From NCBI GenBank assembly GCA_033239525.1, contig BSYO01000038.1, forward strand, positions 10,915,041 to 10,979,040: a DNA stretch of 64,000 bases. Reading direction: 5' to 3'. The stretch's first letter is position 1; each line of letters begins with the position of its first letter. The stretch comes from Nepenthes gracilis (lineage: Eukaryota; Streptophyta; Magnoliopsida; Caryophyllales; Nepenthaceae). The notes under the pieces are model-generated. The model was not told the DNA's origin. It did not search any database and worked only from the letters and a program-made list of their open reading frames with translations. A program made the translations under genes and the position numbers. Below are positions 1 through 11,815 of this stretch, in pieces.

Positions 1-16
1 GGGGAGGATAACACGG

Positions 17-220
17 TGTGATTAGATGTGAGGGTGAAATCGGAGTTTCCCTTTTAACATAATTCTTTTGTATTGATGTTAGTGGATGAGTTTTGATACA
101 GTGGTGAAATTGTTTCATTGTGATTAGATGTGAGGGTGAAATCGGAGTTTCCCTTTTAACATAATTCTTTTGTATTGATGTTAGTGGATGAGTTTTGATA
201 CAATGGTGAAATTGTTTCAT
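17..220. repeat. Two-copy 102-bp tandem duplication
   Basis: The word TGATTAGATGTGAGGG occurs at 19 and again at 121, and the following ~100 bases repeat almost exactly. One visible difference is cagtggtg versus caatggtg near the unit end. This makes two adjacent copies with a 102-bp period. The near identity points to a recent local duplication. The unit shows no convincing coding potential and cuts close to the window edge, so more copies could lie to the left. Confidence 0.9.
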
Positions 221-3200
221 TTTGCTCTGGAGGTTACGATATCAGACCATAGGAATAACCTTTCTGCAATGCATGACTAAGGCTGTGTGCATCTGATTTT
301 TCCAATGCCCTGAATGCGGTAAGTTTCTTGTAATGAGCTCTCTTTTATTTGTATGCAAGAAGTAAATGTTACAGAAATAAGAACATTAATTCAAATGAGT
401 AGAGTTGCCCTAAAAGATAGTATAATGAAGTATTATACTATAAACATTTAGAAATCGCACCTATGAAGGTCACCTGGAGAGAAGATTGTCCATATTAATT
501 GGATACTTAAAACAAATGTCAAATGAAGCACCTATAAGGAAACAAGAATTAGTTGTGATTAAAGCAAAAAACGAAAGAAGTATATCAAAGGAAACGTAGT
601 TTGAGGTGGTAAAAAATGATTCAAAATTATTTTTACTCTTGTTTGATATTGTTCAAAATCAAGTGGGATGGTGAAAACGGATTCATACAGCTGATCTCAC
701 TTAGTAGAACTAAAGGATTTGTTGTTGTTATATACATTGTCTGTCATTGTAATTTAAAAAATTTATGAGGTTGTTGATTTGACATAGTTGTATGTGTCAT
801 GAGATTATTAGTGTTTTGTGGAAGTTTAGATTTTATTTAGACACGAGTGATGCTCTTTCATGATCATCTAAGTGTTCCTTGCCTATGCTTTATTGTCATT
901 CATGCCCTTGCTTAGAGTCGAATGCATTTGCACCTTGTACGCTATTTTTGCATTATGATACTTGGATGATTGGATTGGTGCAGCTAATTATCTTATCTGC
1001 CTATACAATTTGGAATGACATTTCTAAAGGCAGAGCCTTATATTCATCTGAAGTTGTAGGCTCGTTCCTAATCCCGAAATCAAATTTATTAATTCCTTAA
1101 TCCCTAATTAACTTAAATCAAAATTTTATCCTTAATATTCAAAAATTCAATTGTTAATTCCACTGACTTGAAAACCCAAAACGAACACCGGGATGCAAAC
1201 CTGCAAGTCAAGTACCGTTAAATGATCCGAAATAACATAAAATTAAATTATAGGACTTAAATGTCACACCTGAAAGTGGTTCCGAACATCGACAATTATT
1301 TGACCTCGAATCATACGTAAGAAGAAAGTATTTTAACTAATATCAGAATGTCAAAACCGTAAACTTAATCGAAAATACTATTTAAACTATTATAATTTCA
1401 TCCTCATCATTATCGGCTTGACACAACATAAATCAAAATATATAAAAATCCAAAAACAAACTAAGTACAAATCTGAATACAAATTACGACTAAACAAAAT
1501 CTTCAAGCCTCCTTTGTCTAATCTTGTAAGTAATCTGAGCCTGCTAATTTAGAAGGTTAGCAAATCAATGTAAGAATGAGCTAATTACTCAGTAACTAAT
1601 TACTCAGTAAGACATATATAATTTCATATGTGGATATATATTAATAAAACATAATGAAATTATGCCATGGTCGAAAGTGTGAAATATTGATAACATTATT
1701 TTCTAATAATCCATGCACTAACCATATACTAATGATCAAATAATGTCTAGATCTGTACAATATCATAAATCATGCAAAAAATATATAAATATATAAAACA
1801 TGTGCAAATTGTGCTAACATACGAAAGGACCAAGTATTAGTGATGATTTCACCAATAAATGGCGAATATCGAAACTCGGATTATGATTATTTTTACATAA
1901 CTAAAGGCTATACTTTACTATTCAAGACCTATAGGTGGCCATCTACATATAACTCTGTAGATGAGGTTGAATGCTATTTTTTTGACCCGCGGATGATAGT
2001 TCGACCTTCGATTTGCTAATAATATATTAGAATATGTCTGAATATATTTTATAAATTATCTACAATAGTCCGTATTTAGTCAAATTGAGAACTCTACCCA
2101 AATACAAAAATTTCTTAATTTTTCTCATACTAGAGAAAAATTTTTTCTTCATCAAAATTTATGTAAAGTTTTTCTTCATATTTCTTCAAATGTATGTCAC
2201 ATAGTAAAATTATGGATATGTAGAGGTAGTAAAGTAGAAATTGAATACATGTAGAAGCTCAAATGTATTTTTTGTAAAAATTGTAGGAACTGTTTTGTAA
2301 ACAATTCAGGAATTTAGCTTAGTTTAAATGATTTCTCTTAATTATAAACGAGTAAGAATAATTATTTAAGAACTTAAGATATGAAGAAGCATATACATAA
2401 AACTTGAACACATGCAAGAACATTAAATAGAATTTAGGGCATGTGAGAACATATTGTAGAAATTTAGAATTTAAATAGGATTTGTATTGATTTATGACAT
2501 GTATTTTATAAAATTGCATAAAATGAGAATGGATTCACATGCATGCAAAGTATAATCACTTTAAGTATGAAAAAACATATGTATAAGTATTTAAAGTAAG
2601 AAATGCTTAAAAAAATTAGAAAAGAATAGTAGCAAAGAAATAATGAGTTTGAATATACTTATCTTCATTTAATTTTATCCAAAAATCTATTGATTTTGCT
2701 TTAATTTATCATTTTCATTCTTTCTCTCTTCTTTTCTCAAAAATCAGCGCAAAATGATGCAAAATTGGTCAAGAGGCCTATTTATAGAATATTAGTGCAT
2801 AAGCTCCTATTAGGTGTTGACGCACAAATCATACCGTGCATGAGTAGTATCCTTCAAGCACACATTAGGTGCCTACATTCTGTCTAAAATAGATACGTGC
2901 GACATTCAAGTGCGAATATTTTGCCTAAAATGCGCTCATGCACGGGTTAGACTTAGATCATGTACTATTTGATCTAACTTATTCCGATTGGAAATTTAAT
3001 TTTTGACCCAGAATATTAATTAACCTTGAAAATATGTTGATTTAATTAAATTAATCATTATTAAAAGAATCTTTTGGGGACCCATATCTTACACTAAATG
3101 AAATATTTATGAGAAAATGCGAGTTGTGTTAGGAATAAATAAGGGAACAGGTAGACTAAGAAAAATTTGAAGTAAAATATTAAAAATAATTTAAAAATGT

Positions 3201-3600
3201 TTCTACTTTCAGATGCTAAAATAATATCAAATATTTAAAAATAAAAAAAGTTTTGGAATGGTCAAGCGAATTCATGTAGTCAATCCCTTTTAGTGGGATA
3301 TGAGGCTTTGTTGTTCATTGTATTTGTAAAAGATAGAGTAAAAAAAATTATTTATACTTTCATTTTAAGTTATAAATTTTATGTTAAATTTGGTTTTCTA
3401 TTTTTATGATGGAAAGATGCATTTTTTCTAATGCTGCCTTCTGAAAATATTATTTAACATTTGTTGAATTAGATAAATGTAAATTCAGATAAATAAAAAA
3501 ATAATAAAAAGTTGTAAATGGGTTGTATAGTAGCTGAATATGTGGCAAAGCTCATTACGTTAATATCAGTTCTGAGATGTTTTATGAGGCTGTGATGATT
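221..3600. other. Unrecognised AT-rich intergenic stretch
   Basis: I find no supported gene here. The longest open stretch, 879-1100 on plus (73 codons), has no family signature. From about 1100 to 3300 the DNA is AT-rich and stop-dense in every frame. It could hold decayed transposon sequence or the untranslated end of a gene lying to the left, but nothing decides this. Confidence 0.5.
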
Positions 3601-3976
3601 TTGTCTTATGCTTGAAGCTTACTAGTCAGGCATACCGGCCAAGGGACAAGGCAGTGCCATGGCAGGGTGATATAAGACGGCTTATTTTCGCAAGCCATAG
3701 ATGCTGCATGTCTTTTGTCCCCACTGCCTGACTGTAGCACCATCTGAGCCTCCTTCCCTTACTTCTTCCAGCAACCAAACCATCAGAGCTGGTGGTCGGG
3801 GATTTCATAGTTTACCTTCTCAAATATGAGGTCTGGATGCGACATATGCCAGGGCCGATGATTTGAGATAATCAACACTTGATTGGAAAGAAAGAAACAT
3901 AAATCTCCCAGAGAAATTATATAATATATTTACTATTTATCTACTCAACTTCTAATCCTAGATGTTGGGTGGATAT

Positions 3977-4180
3977 CATGGATGAAAATATCAGTATCGG
4001 TATTGGTTGTGACCATATCATTATCAAACATATCGAACAATATGTATCGATAGTGGATAGATATATCAGAAAGGAAAAAAATTATGAAAATTATAAACTA
4101 ACAGGATCACATATATCGTGATATATTGCCGATAAAGGACACATATCGGGATATTGTCGTGATATTTGCAGCAATGGTGG
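3977..4180 (+). repeat. ATATCGG-family MITE-like repeat, copy 1
   Basis: It begins catggatgaaaatatcag at 3977, then shows the family's typical run of ATATCGG, GATATAT and CGATAT words and a mid-element poly-A stretch, and fades near 4180. This is one of about twenty copies in the window. The best terminal inverted repeats are seen in the copy at 57985-58241. Confidence 0.7.
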
Positions 4181-5011
4181 ATATAGGAGCCTTTCCACTG
4201 AAAAGATCATGACAATTCTCCCATTTGGTATTTGTTAGATCTTTGTGATTCAGCAATTTTCAGGATGAGGCTCCTCCATAGAGAGGTAGGGTGTCTCTTA
4301 AGGGTTGTTGCCCCTCTCTTCAAGGGTTCATTGTTGCTGTCTGTGATCCATCTCCTGTTAGCTCCAGCCGGTGATTTCATCCTTAGTATAAACAGCCCTT
4401 TCCGGCATCGGATTTGTATACGCCAAATGAAGAAGAAAATTCTGCAACAATCAAAATGTCGAGGCTGTGATGATTTGCGATGTGATTCACGAGCTGGGCT
4501 TGCAGGCAGAGGGTGATTGCTGGGTTGTGGCAGGCAAAATCAGATGGCACTTGAGAATTTATTGGATGAGAGATCCAATTTTACAAGTTTGCAACTGTTT
4601 GTTTTGCATGCCACTGACAAACTGTATGCCTTTTGCCCTGCCTGAATGTTCCAGCTGATCTGAGCCTCCATGCTCTGCTATATCTAATTTAACAAAAAAA
4701 AGAGTTCCAAATTGAAAAGAGAAGAAATTAAATCAAGTTGAAAAGTTAAGAAATGTTCTTTTTTAAATAGGTTTTATCTACTTGAATGTTGGATAGGCTG
4801 ATTTGATGGAAATCCTTATATTTTTGGTGGGTGGAGGTGGGGATAAGGTGAGGGAAATGCTAATTGCTAGTGATTCAAAAAGATTAGTAATAGTAGAAGA
4901 GAAATAAGCATTCAATAGAACTCCAGATTTACATGAAGAAACCACGACCGGAAACGAAATGGCAAGCAAAAGCAGAGAGATTTTACCATCTTTCATATAA
5001 CGTAAACAAGC

Positions 5012-5035
5012 AGAGAGAGAGAGAGAGAGAGAGAG
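5012..5035. repeat. (AG)n microsatellite
   Basis: An uninterrupted dinucleotide AG run of about 24 bp. Other simple runs in the window are listed separately where they exceed about 15 bp. Confidence 0.9.
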
Positions 5036-5694
5036 AATTGATGTGCCCAAAATAACATGGTGGATCTTCAAAATAGATCAATCATATAAAACAAATTCGG
5101 GTTGCACTTAATACTTATATTAGTCTTACTGGGTAAATAATTTGTATCATAGACTGGGGATAAGAATTTAGGGAATATAACAGTCAAATGAAGTGAAGTC
5201 CAAAGTAATAACTGAGACCCCACAAAGGATTGGAAACTTGGGACACCCCAAGGAAAATCAAAGAAAACTTGGAAACCGATTCATGTTTTAGTTGAAGCTT
5301 GATCTATGTAATCTGTGGGATTGAGAATACGGTGTCTTGTTTGGTTCCGAGCTTGTTTTATCCTTCCTTTTACTTTTAATATGTGGATTTTATTATGATA
5401 ATTTGAACGGCTCGGATTAAGAGATGAGCCTGATTGAAATATGAGAGGGCTGGAACAGCTGTCGAGAATGAGAACATCGCCACCTCTTCTGTCTGTTATG
5501 TGCTGTTTAGGTACTCAATGTAATTCTTCTCATCTTTAACTCTCTCTCATCTCCCTTCAATTCTTCCATTTCTCAATCCCTTTCTTCGTTCCCAAACCTT
5601 GATTTCATCTCTTTACTTTTTTATATGATTTCTTTGTAATTGTAGCCACCTTGTCGGACTCCAAGGCTGCCGGAGGAGCCATGAGATCAGCAAG

Positions 5695-5880
5695 AGCCAA
5701 TGTTGATATTTTTTGATATTGCGATAAAATTGTAATATATTGTTGTTTTTGTGTCATATCAGTTAATATTTTCTAATTTTTTTCATTCAATATGTTCGAT
5801 ATGGATACCTATTGTATGATATATTTTTAAATTGATGTAGCTATTACCGATACTAAGTTTTCATTCATAGGATGATGCGG
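5695..5880 (-). repeat. ATATCGG-family repeat, copy 2 (inverted)
   Basis: This diverged copy lies in the opposite orientation to copy 1. It shows tgatatt, gcgataaaa, cgatatgg and taccgatac words, and ends with the sequence tttcattcata. Confidence 0.5.
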
Positions 5881-6377
5881 AGAGAATGTCATTATGATAT
5901 TTGTTGGGATGGGTTTTTTAATGAGTCTTATGAGCCATTATATATTTTGTATATTTTAATTCATGATGTGGCCACTAGGATTTGTTGAGATGTTTCAAAT
6001 TTTAGGATTTTTTCAAAATATTTCATATGTTAATTTATATTAGTGAGCTATATATTTTTTTTGATAGATGGTTAGAATTTTATCCGTCTTCAAATTCTAT
6101 TGAGAAGTCCACTTAAGATGTTTTCAGGAACTTCTGAATAGGTATTCTATGTTTGATACAAATTTTTTTGGTTGGAAATTTCTTTCTAGTTGCTCAGTAA
6201 TAATTGCAAGAATGTCTAGAAGATATATGAGGTTTTGCTTTTCAGGTGTTTCGGTGCTTTTTATTTTTGTTTTAGAATTAGACATTAATTTTGTGGTGTA
6301 AAAGGTAAATGTAATTTAATTACAATTTTCTTTTTTCCCCCTTTTTTTGTATTTTTGTCTCTTGTTCATTGTGTGTT

Positions 6378-6725
6378 CAGGTCGGCTGTCTTTCAATCCG
6401 AGAGTGAAATTATGGGATGCCCATTTCTTTTTCTTGCCATTGTTGTTCTTTTTTCTGCTTATTTATTTTTGATGAATTTCATCTGTTGCTTGATACTGTT
6501 TCTGGGTTGGCTGTCTGTTGATCTGAGAGTGAAGTTAAAAAATGCCCATGTCATTTTATATTTCTGGGTTGGCTGTACGTTGATTGAGAGTGAAATTAAA
6601 GAATGCCCATTTGCATTTTTTACCCAATCTTCTGTACTTGCTGAAATTTCCAATGAATTGTTCAATACTGTTCCTGGGTTTGTTGTATGTTGATCTGAAA
6701 GAGAAACCAAGGCACGCCACGCCCA
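6378..6725 (+). repeat. Four degenerate direct repeats (GGTTGGCTGT…GAGAGTGAAATTA…TGCCCAT)
   Basis: A ~45-bp module reading roughly ggctgt-ctgt-gatc-gagagtgaa-tta-aa-tgccca occurs four times, starting near 6381, 6507, 6570 and 6677. The spacings are uneven (about 126, 63 and 107 bp) and the identity is imperfect. Short open frames cross the modules on plus (6355-6693, 6584-6907) but have no known domain. The cluster looks like an old, degraded local amplification. Confidence 0.6.
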
Positions 6726-6889
6726 TTCATCATTCCATTTCTTCTTGTCTTGTGGATTTTGTGGTTATCTTTTGGGCATTTTACTACAAGAAAAACAGCT
6801 TAAAGAAAGGGGAAATCTTGTTTATCGAATATTGTATTGAATTAAAGGTAAGGAAAACAAAAGAAATGAATATTGTATTGAAAATTGGT

Positions 6890-7629
6890 CCAGCCTTCGT
6901 ACTCTGAATTTAGATCTTTTACACCGCAATAAACGAACAAGAAGTAAGTGGAATACAAGACTCGCTTTTCGGTATAGTGGAATACAAGAGTCGCGCTCTA
7001 ATATATCCTTCGATATTCAAGTCAGAAATCTTTCCAATTGGTTGAGAAAGATATGAGGGAAAAATCCGTAGATGTGAATGGATGGGGATTATGTTTGATA
7101 GAGAATTGGGCTCTGTTGGGTGCGCTCGAAGGAGTGAGCGGCTTTTTAGGTATTACACACGTAAGGGAGAGTGTCTTTGTGAGAGAATCGTGTATTAGAG
7201 TGGCTTTTCTTATCTGAATCTTCTTCATTGCCTGATTGTCCCCCTTTTCCTATAAGGGAGAAGGTGTATTTATAGTGTGCTGCCGATTTGGCAGTCTCTT
7301 GGGCGTTACACCTTTGCAATTATGAGGAACTTTACTCATGTAACCACTACCTGCGTTTAATGTCTCAGTAATTAGGAGGGGCGCTATTCTTGTAACCGCT
7401 GCATGCATTTATTAATTCAGCTGTCATAGTTTTCGACCGTTCAATAGTCAATTAATTATCCATTAATATCCATTTATTGTTAGACGGGTTGGGTCACATC
7501 TTTTAGGTTAATCGCTGCGCCTTTTGCTTTTTGGGCTAAGAGGGTTTTCTGATGGGCCTTCTCCACTTGGGCTCTTCTTTCTTAGGCGTACTTGGTTTTG
7601 GGCTGGCCTATGAATTGCCATATCCATCA
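6890..7629 (+). mobile_element. Probable solo LTR (gypsy-like)
   Basis: The segment resembles the other LTRs in this window in layout. It has a sequence akin to ttcgatattcaagtcagaaatc near its start, a TATA-like tgtatttatagtg at about 7266, a stretch rich in gggct/ggcc words and a terminus atatccatca at about 7629. The LTR ending at 62161 ends the same way, in tatccatca. No second copy or internal region lies beside it, so a solo LTR is the simplest reading. The left boundary is uncertain. Confidence 0.5.
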
Positions 7630-9320
7630 AAACACGATTTTAAAAAATTCCTTAAGATCCTCTTCTAGTCCAGTCGTGATTTTCTGAACCCCTTGTTTTT
7701 CTAACATAATGTGCCTGTCTTTTAGAGTGTTGAAGTTCAAGCGTGGCAAATTATTTTTTTTTCTTACATTCTAATGTTTTTGTCTTTTCTTTCTTGCAGG
7801 GTTGGCCAATCTTTCCATGACGGGTCAGAGTTCATCTTCCAAGCCCACAAAATGTTCAATATTTTTGGAAAAGATTTACTTATTTCAACGCATATTCACA
7901 TTCTCATAATGTGCTGTGACTTTAGCTAAAGTGTTGGGACACTGGTTTAGTTGTTTTGTGTGATTTGAATTTCTGTAGATAGGAATGTTGACAATTTAAA
8001 AGGGCGTGAAGCAAAATTAAGTATTGTCAAAATTAGACTATGAAGATGCATCATGCATGAGAAAAGTGGCTGAAATCAAAACCTGGGGGACAGATATAAC
8101 TCTGATTCAGCAATATATAGCAATTTTATAATGGTATCGGAAATTATCGGTAGTGGAGGGACCTGATACAATATATACTGGCGATATATATTGTCATGCT
8201 TTGAATACTTAAACAATTAATGATCAGAGAGAGGCATTTTTATGGTGGATTTTGAGTCCCACTCTTTTTATTTTCTTTTTAATTTTTTGCTTCTGCTTGT
8301 CATTCTTGCTTCTTTTTGAATCACGAGATAAAATTGCCTATGTAGATTGCAGGAGCAATGATCCTGATCTCAGAAAGAGAATGGATAAATAGGATGTTGA
8401 CCTATTGACTGAGGAGTTGAAACTGCAAGAGGTGGGTGCTGCAGAGCTTGCTTACCATTTTTGTCTGAAGCAAGAAGGGTTGCTTCTCGGTACCAAGGGG
8501 AAGCAGCTCGGAAGCTTGGAGGGCATAGCTCATGAAGGAGAACAAACCCACTGCTTTCTGGGAACGACGGGCTTTCAAATTCGGTTGGCATGAACATGAA
8601 GACTAGCCAACAAATCGGCTCGCCAAAATCTCATTTTTCGGTTGCATTGTTAACAAATTGCCTCACGGAAATCCTGTTTTTCAGTTGTCTTTTTTCGGTC
8701 TCAATGAGCTCAACTTAATCAGTGTTTTATGGATCTTTTTCTTGTTCTTTTTGTCCTCCAAATAGGGGAGGAGCTCACAGGACTCTCACTGCATGACTAC
8801 TAAAGAATGAGCCAGCAGCTCGGTGGCTTAGTTTTGGGTTATTGGGGCATCATGTAAGTTTTTGGTTATGTGTTGGTTCCATATAGGTTGTATCATCTAA
8901 TATTAGATAGATGACTTCAATGATTGAGTGTAAATTTCACATTGAATAATAATTTTGAGTAACACGGATAGTTTTCGTCCATTGTTGCTATCCTTCTCAT
9001 ATTTTTAGATCTAATCCATTTAAAAGGAAAGAATGTTTACAATGATAAAGTTGTTATTTTATATTATTATAGGTTTAAATTATAAAAATAACATTATGTA
9101 TAATAAAAGATAAGATTATATATAATCATCCAGTGTGGTCTAATCTTTCATTACTCTTTGCTTATAGGAAAAGCTTTGTGTACCGAGTTGCCTTTTTATT
9201 TATATGCAAGAAAATTTGGAAGTTGTTTATACATCACAAATGAAGTCCTTGAAGCTAAGAAAGTAGGTTATTAATATTATACGTTTCGTTTGGTTTGCTC
9301 TGAACTCTCACATTTGAGAA
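7630..9320. other. Intergenic stretch, no gene recognised
   Basis: It includes a partial ATATCGG-family remnant at about 8090-8205. A short open frame at 8405-8593 on plus, and its reverse-strand shadow, resembles no family I know. The rest is AT-rich and featureless. Confidence 0.4.
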
Positions 9321-9659
9321 GACAGGAGATTGTCTGATGTGTATACAAGTTTAGGGGGAAAATTTATCCTAAAAGGACGTCTTATGAGATGGTAGAGTTC
9401 GCCGAACTTATAAATTGGAGGTTTTACCTTTAATTCTTTAATATGAGACACGCATCGTTCCTTCCCCTTTAATAGCTGTAGACTTTAATGGTTACACTCG
9501 GCGGCTTTCACTCTGCTACGTTTCATTTCATCTCGGCACACCAGCAGCAAATCAGCCCCTCTGTAGGTAGTCCTCTCCGGTAATCCTTTCCAATCGGAAT
9601 CCTCCACAGGTAACCCTCTCTGAGTTGGGGCTGGTCTCAATAAAAGCACTAATTGATAC

Positions 9660-9934
9660 GTGCACGCTGGTGGTTACACTTCAACCGAGAGTAGAAGACG
9701 AACGATGAAGAAAGGAAAGACTTGAGTTCGGGTAGAGAAGATTAGAGGGGAAGAAGGGAAAAGAGAAAGGGAAGTGGGGAAATCGAGAGAGTTAGAGAGG
9801 GAAGAGAGAGAGGGAGAAAAGACTCGAAGGAGAATAAGAGTAATGACTTGCTTTTCTCTACTGCCCAGCAGAGATGGTGTAAATATAGAAAAGAGGGCAA
9901 GTATTGTATACCACGTGGCCCAATATTCTAACAA
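9660..9934 (-). mobile_element. LTR-like segment (minus orientation)
   Basis: Read on minus it begins TGTTAGAATATTGGGCCAC, has an A/T box TATATTTAC about 50 bp in and a pyrimidine-rich downstream part. This layout is typical of a plant LTR start. The open frame 9674-9934 is a by-product of low-stop-density sequence. I see no matching partner to the right of the gag-like ORF, so it may be a solo or chimeric LTR end. Confidence 0.4.
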
Positions 9935-10544
9935 ACTAAAAGAGTAAACTAAACAAACAAAGTGAACAACCTACAGGCACATATCATTTCGCTCTTCATT
10001 AAGGAAACCCTGTCTTCAAGGTTGAAGAGGGAAATTAAGTGAAGAGTTGCCACTGCGTCGGAAAATGGTAAGTTCTTAGCTGAGGTGTCCTGTGTCCTCC
10101 ATAGGCAGGTGGAGCCTGATAACTTTGATGGATTGGAGGGGCTGCTCGAAAGTGAGAAGTGGGCTGACGGTCATGGGTTGGAGCCCGTGGCTGTCTATTT
10201 CAACAGGTCCACATGGGCAACGGGCCAGCTTGGTGTAGTTGTTGGAAAAAGATGACCCAACCGGCTGCTTCATGACTTTTTTTATGAGTTTCGTAATAGT
10301 CTCAACTTATTGTCGAGTCTCACTCTCTCTTATTGTCGTCTCTTTAAATTTATGGCCAGCCGGAGAATGCAGTGGGATGTCTACAAGTACCCTTGTGATC
10401 TGAATTTTTGCACCCAAACTGAATAAATGGGGAACATTAGAGGAATCGAACATGTAAAAATTTGCAATAATCTCATTAGTCATGTCACGCTCTTTACGCT
10501 TTTGATCGTCTTTAAGTTGAAATGAATTCTGCCGCTCCTTCAAA

Positions 10545-11290
10545 ATCTTGCCGGGCTCGCCGATCTTGAAGCTATCAAAGATGAAGGGATTGTTAGAGAA
10601 AGTCATCTTCCTTGGCTTTGATATGAGGACCGTGTAACTTTCTGTTGGGACAAATTGGGCTTCATAGGTAACATCCCATCCAACCAATCTAAGCTCCCAA
10701 CCAGGAAACATGGCTCAGCAAATGACAACTCCAAAGTGTGTTTGGCATTAAGCTTAATGTTAACCTCGGTGACAGGATCTTCAGAGGTGAATTTCAATTT
10801 ACCATCCCTGTTGTGGCCGTCGTATTGAACTGGTACATGCTCAGGGCCTATGTACTTGAAGAGGGTCTCTGCTGTTTTGGAAGAGCCTGCAAATACAAAC
10901 TTGCCCTTGCTCCTTGGAGTGAAGACTGAAATGTAAACCCAGCTATAAGCCAGATACCACCATGACACATTGATGCACACCTACTTGGCCACAAACTCCG
11001 GATAATTATCCTGGAGCAGCTGGAGAAACTTGTTGGTAACCTTATAGAGGTCTCTCTTGTCCTACCTAGGAGAGTTCTTGAGGTCAGAGACAAGAACCAG
11101 AGAGCAGATTCCCGTGGGGCTAAAATTGAGGCTCCTTACAGTCTTTTCCAAGAATTGAATCAGCCACCGGAGGAACTTCTTTTGCTTCTCGGTATCAGAG
11201 AAGGTGTTCTGATAGAGCTCCTTGTTCTAATACTTCCCAAAGACATTGTACACCAGGGGACGCCACGGCTTCCTTTTTTTTTCCTTGGAA
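10545..11290 (-). pseudogene. Processed patellin (SEC14/CRAL-TRIO + GOLD) pseudogene fragment
   Basis: Minus-strand frames read as a continuous patellin without introns. A CRAL-TRIO part contains YNVFGKY, KELYQNTFSD, EKQKKFLRW, LLQDNYPEFVAK and NVSWWYLA. A linker follows with KFVFAGSSKTAETLFKYI and PEHVPVQYDG. The GOLD part contains DPVTEVNIK, ELRLVGWDVTYEAQFVP and DSFKIGEPGK. Patellins bind phosphoinositides and act in membrane trafficking and cell-plate formation. The N-terminal region is missing. At least three in-frame TAG codons interrupt the CRAL-TRIO part, and a frameshift near 10710 separates the two GOLD pieces. The lack of introns fits a reverse-transcribed copy or retroelement capture. 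The family call is firm. Function is surely lost. Confidence 0.85.
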
Positions 11291-11651
11291 GGCTTTGTAA
11301 TGGTAATTTCTGTTTCCTCATGTAGGTGAAGAGCGATTGTAGCATCTGGTGGTGATGGTAATTTTCTGGGTAGAGTTTCGGTTGGGATTTGAAGATGCGG
11401 TAGTGGAATCGTGATCGAAGATGGACTGGATTTACTGACCAGTTTTGCTTGATTTGGCTTAGCAATCGACTGATTTCAGTAAGGGAGTGATGGATTTGTG
11501 CAGTAGTGAAGGTGATGGTGGCGATTCGATTAGCCTGTTGCCAGATGATCGTCGTTTGCCAGTGGACAGTCACGACCACACTCTTCATCTCCTTCGACAG
11601 CCTTGCAACGGTAGTTTCGAGCTCCTGTAGTGTTTGTTTTTCGGTCGTCAT
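11160..11651 (-). CDS. Gag-like ORF, 163 codons, fused out of frame to the patellin relic
   Basis: It starts at an ATG at 11651. The first ~30 residues (LQELETTVARLSKEM) look like the short amphipathic coiled coil that opens many plant retrotransposon gag proteins. Ser/Thr/Gln-rich sequence and basic segments follow, with no zinc knuckle. From about residue 125 on it reads through the patellin-derived DNA in a non-patellin frame, so the C-terminus is not meaningful. I see no protease, integrase or reverse transcriptase nearby. It is probably a dead or non-autonomous element ORF. Without a database match the gag assignment is an inference. Confidence 0.3.
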   Translation of the reverse strand: MTTEKQTLQELETTVARLSKEMKSVVVTVHWQTTIIWQQANRIATITFTTAQIHHSLTEISRLLSQIKQNWSVNPVHLRSRFHYRIFKSQPKLYPENYHHHQMLQSLFTYMRKQKLPLQSLPRKKKGSRGVPWCTMSLGSIRTRSSIRTPSLIPRSKRSSSGG

Positions 11652-11815
11652 CGCCTCTATCGTTGTTTAAATAAAAGTACTATTGATGCATGCACAAGTT
11701 CAGGGAAAGAATCTACCCCAAAAGGACGCCTATGAGAGGGAGAGCTTCCTAAACTTATAAGTTAGAGGTTTTGCCTCCAACTTTTCAATGTGAAACATGC
11801 ATTATTTTTTATTAT

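Larger units (their letters stand above)
3601..5690. other. Unidentified, moderately GC-rich stretch with short open frames
   Basis: This stretch is less AT-rich than its flanks and has several short overlapping open frames (for example 4232-4516 and 4467-4658 on plus). None gives a recognisable motif or a convincing chain of splice sites. A copy of the ATATCGG repeat family lies at about 3977-4180 and a (GA)n tract near 5012-5035. It may be exonic or a decayed gene, but I cannot assign a function. Confidence 0.35.
9330..11815 (-). mobile_element. Composite retroelement-like insertion carrying a patellin pseudogene
   Basis: Two similar plus-oriented segments, about 9335-9460 and 11685-11805, share aaaggacg, a cttataa-tt-gaggtttt block and a block ending near gaaacatgcat. 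A further shared piece, aataaaag-act-attgat, precedes tgcac at about 9640 and 11667. On the minus strand an LTR-like start TGTTAGAATATTGGG lies near 9934, followed by a TATA-like TATATTTAC. Between the flanking repeats lie a gag-like ORF and an intronless patellin relic. I infer a decayed LTR element that captured host coding sequence. The repeat order differs between the two sides, so the structure is rearranged and its borders are uncertain. Confidence 0.4.

Noticed and set aside
9674..9934. 86-codon minus ORF as a membrane protein
   Set aside because: It starts at the LTR-like TGTTAG terminus and reads Ser/Leu/Phe-rich pyrimidine-rich LTR DNA.
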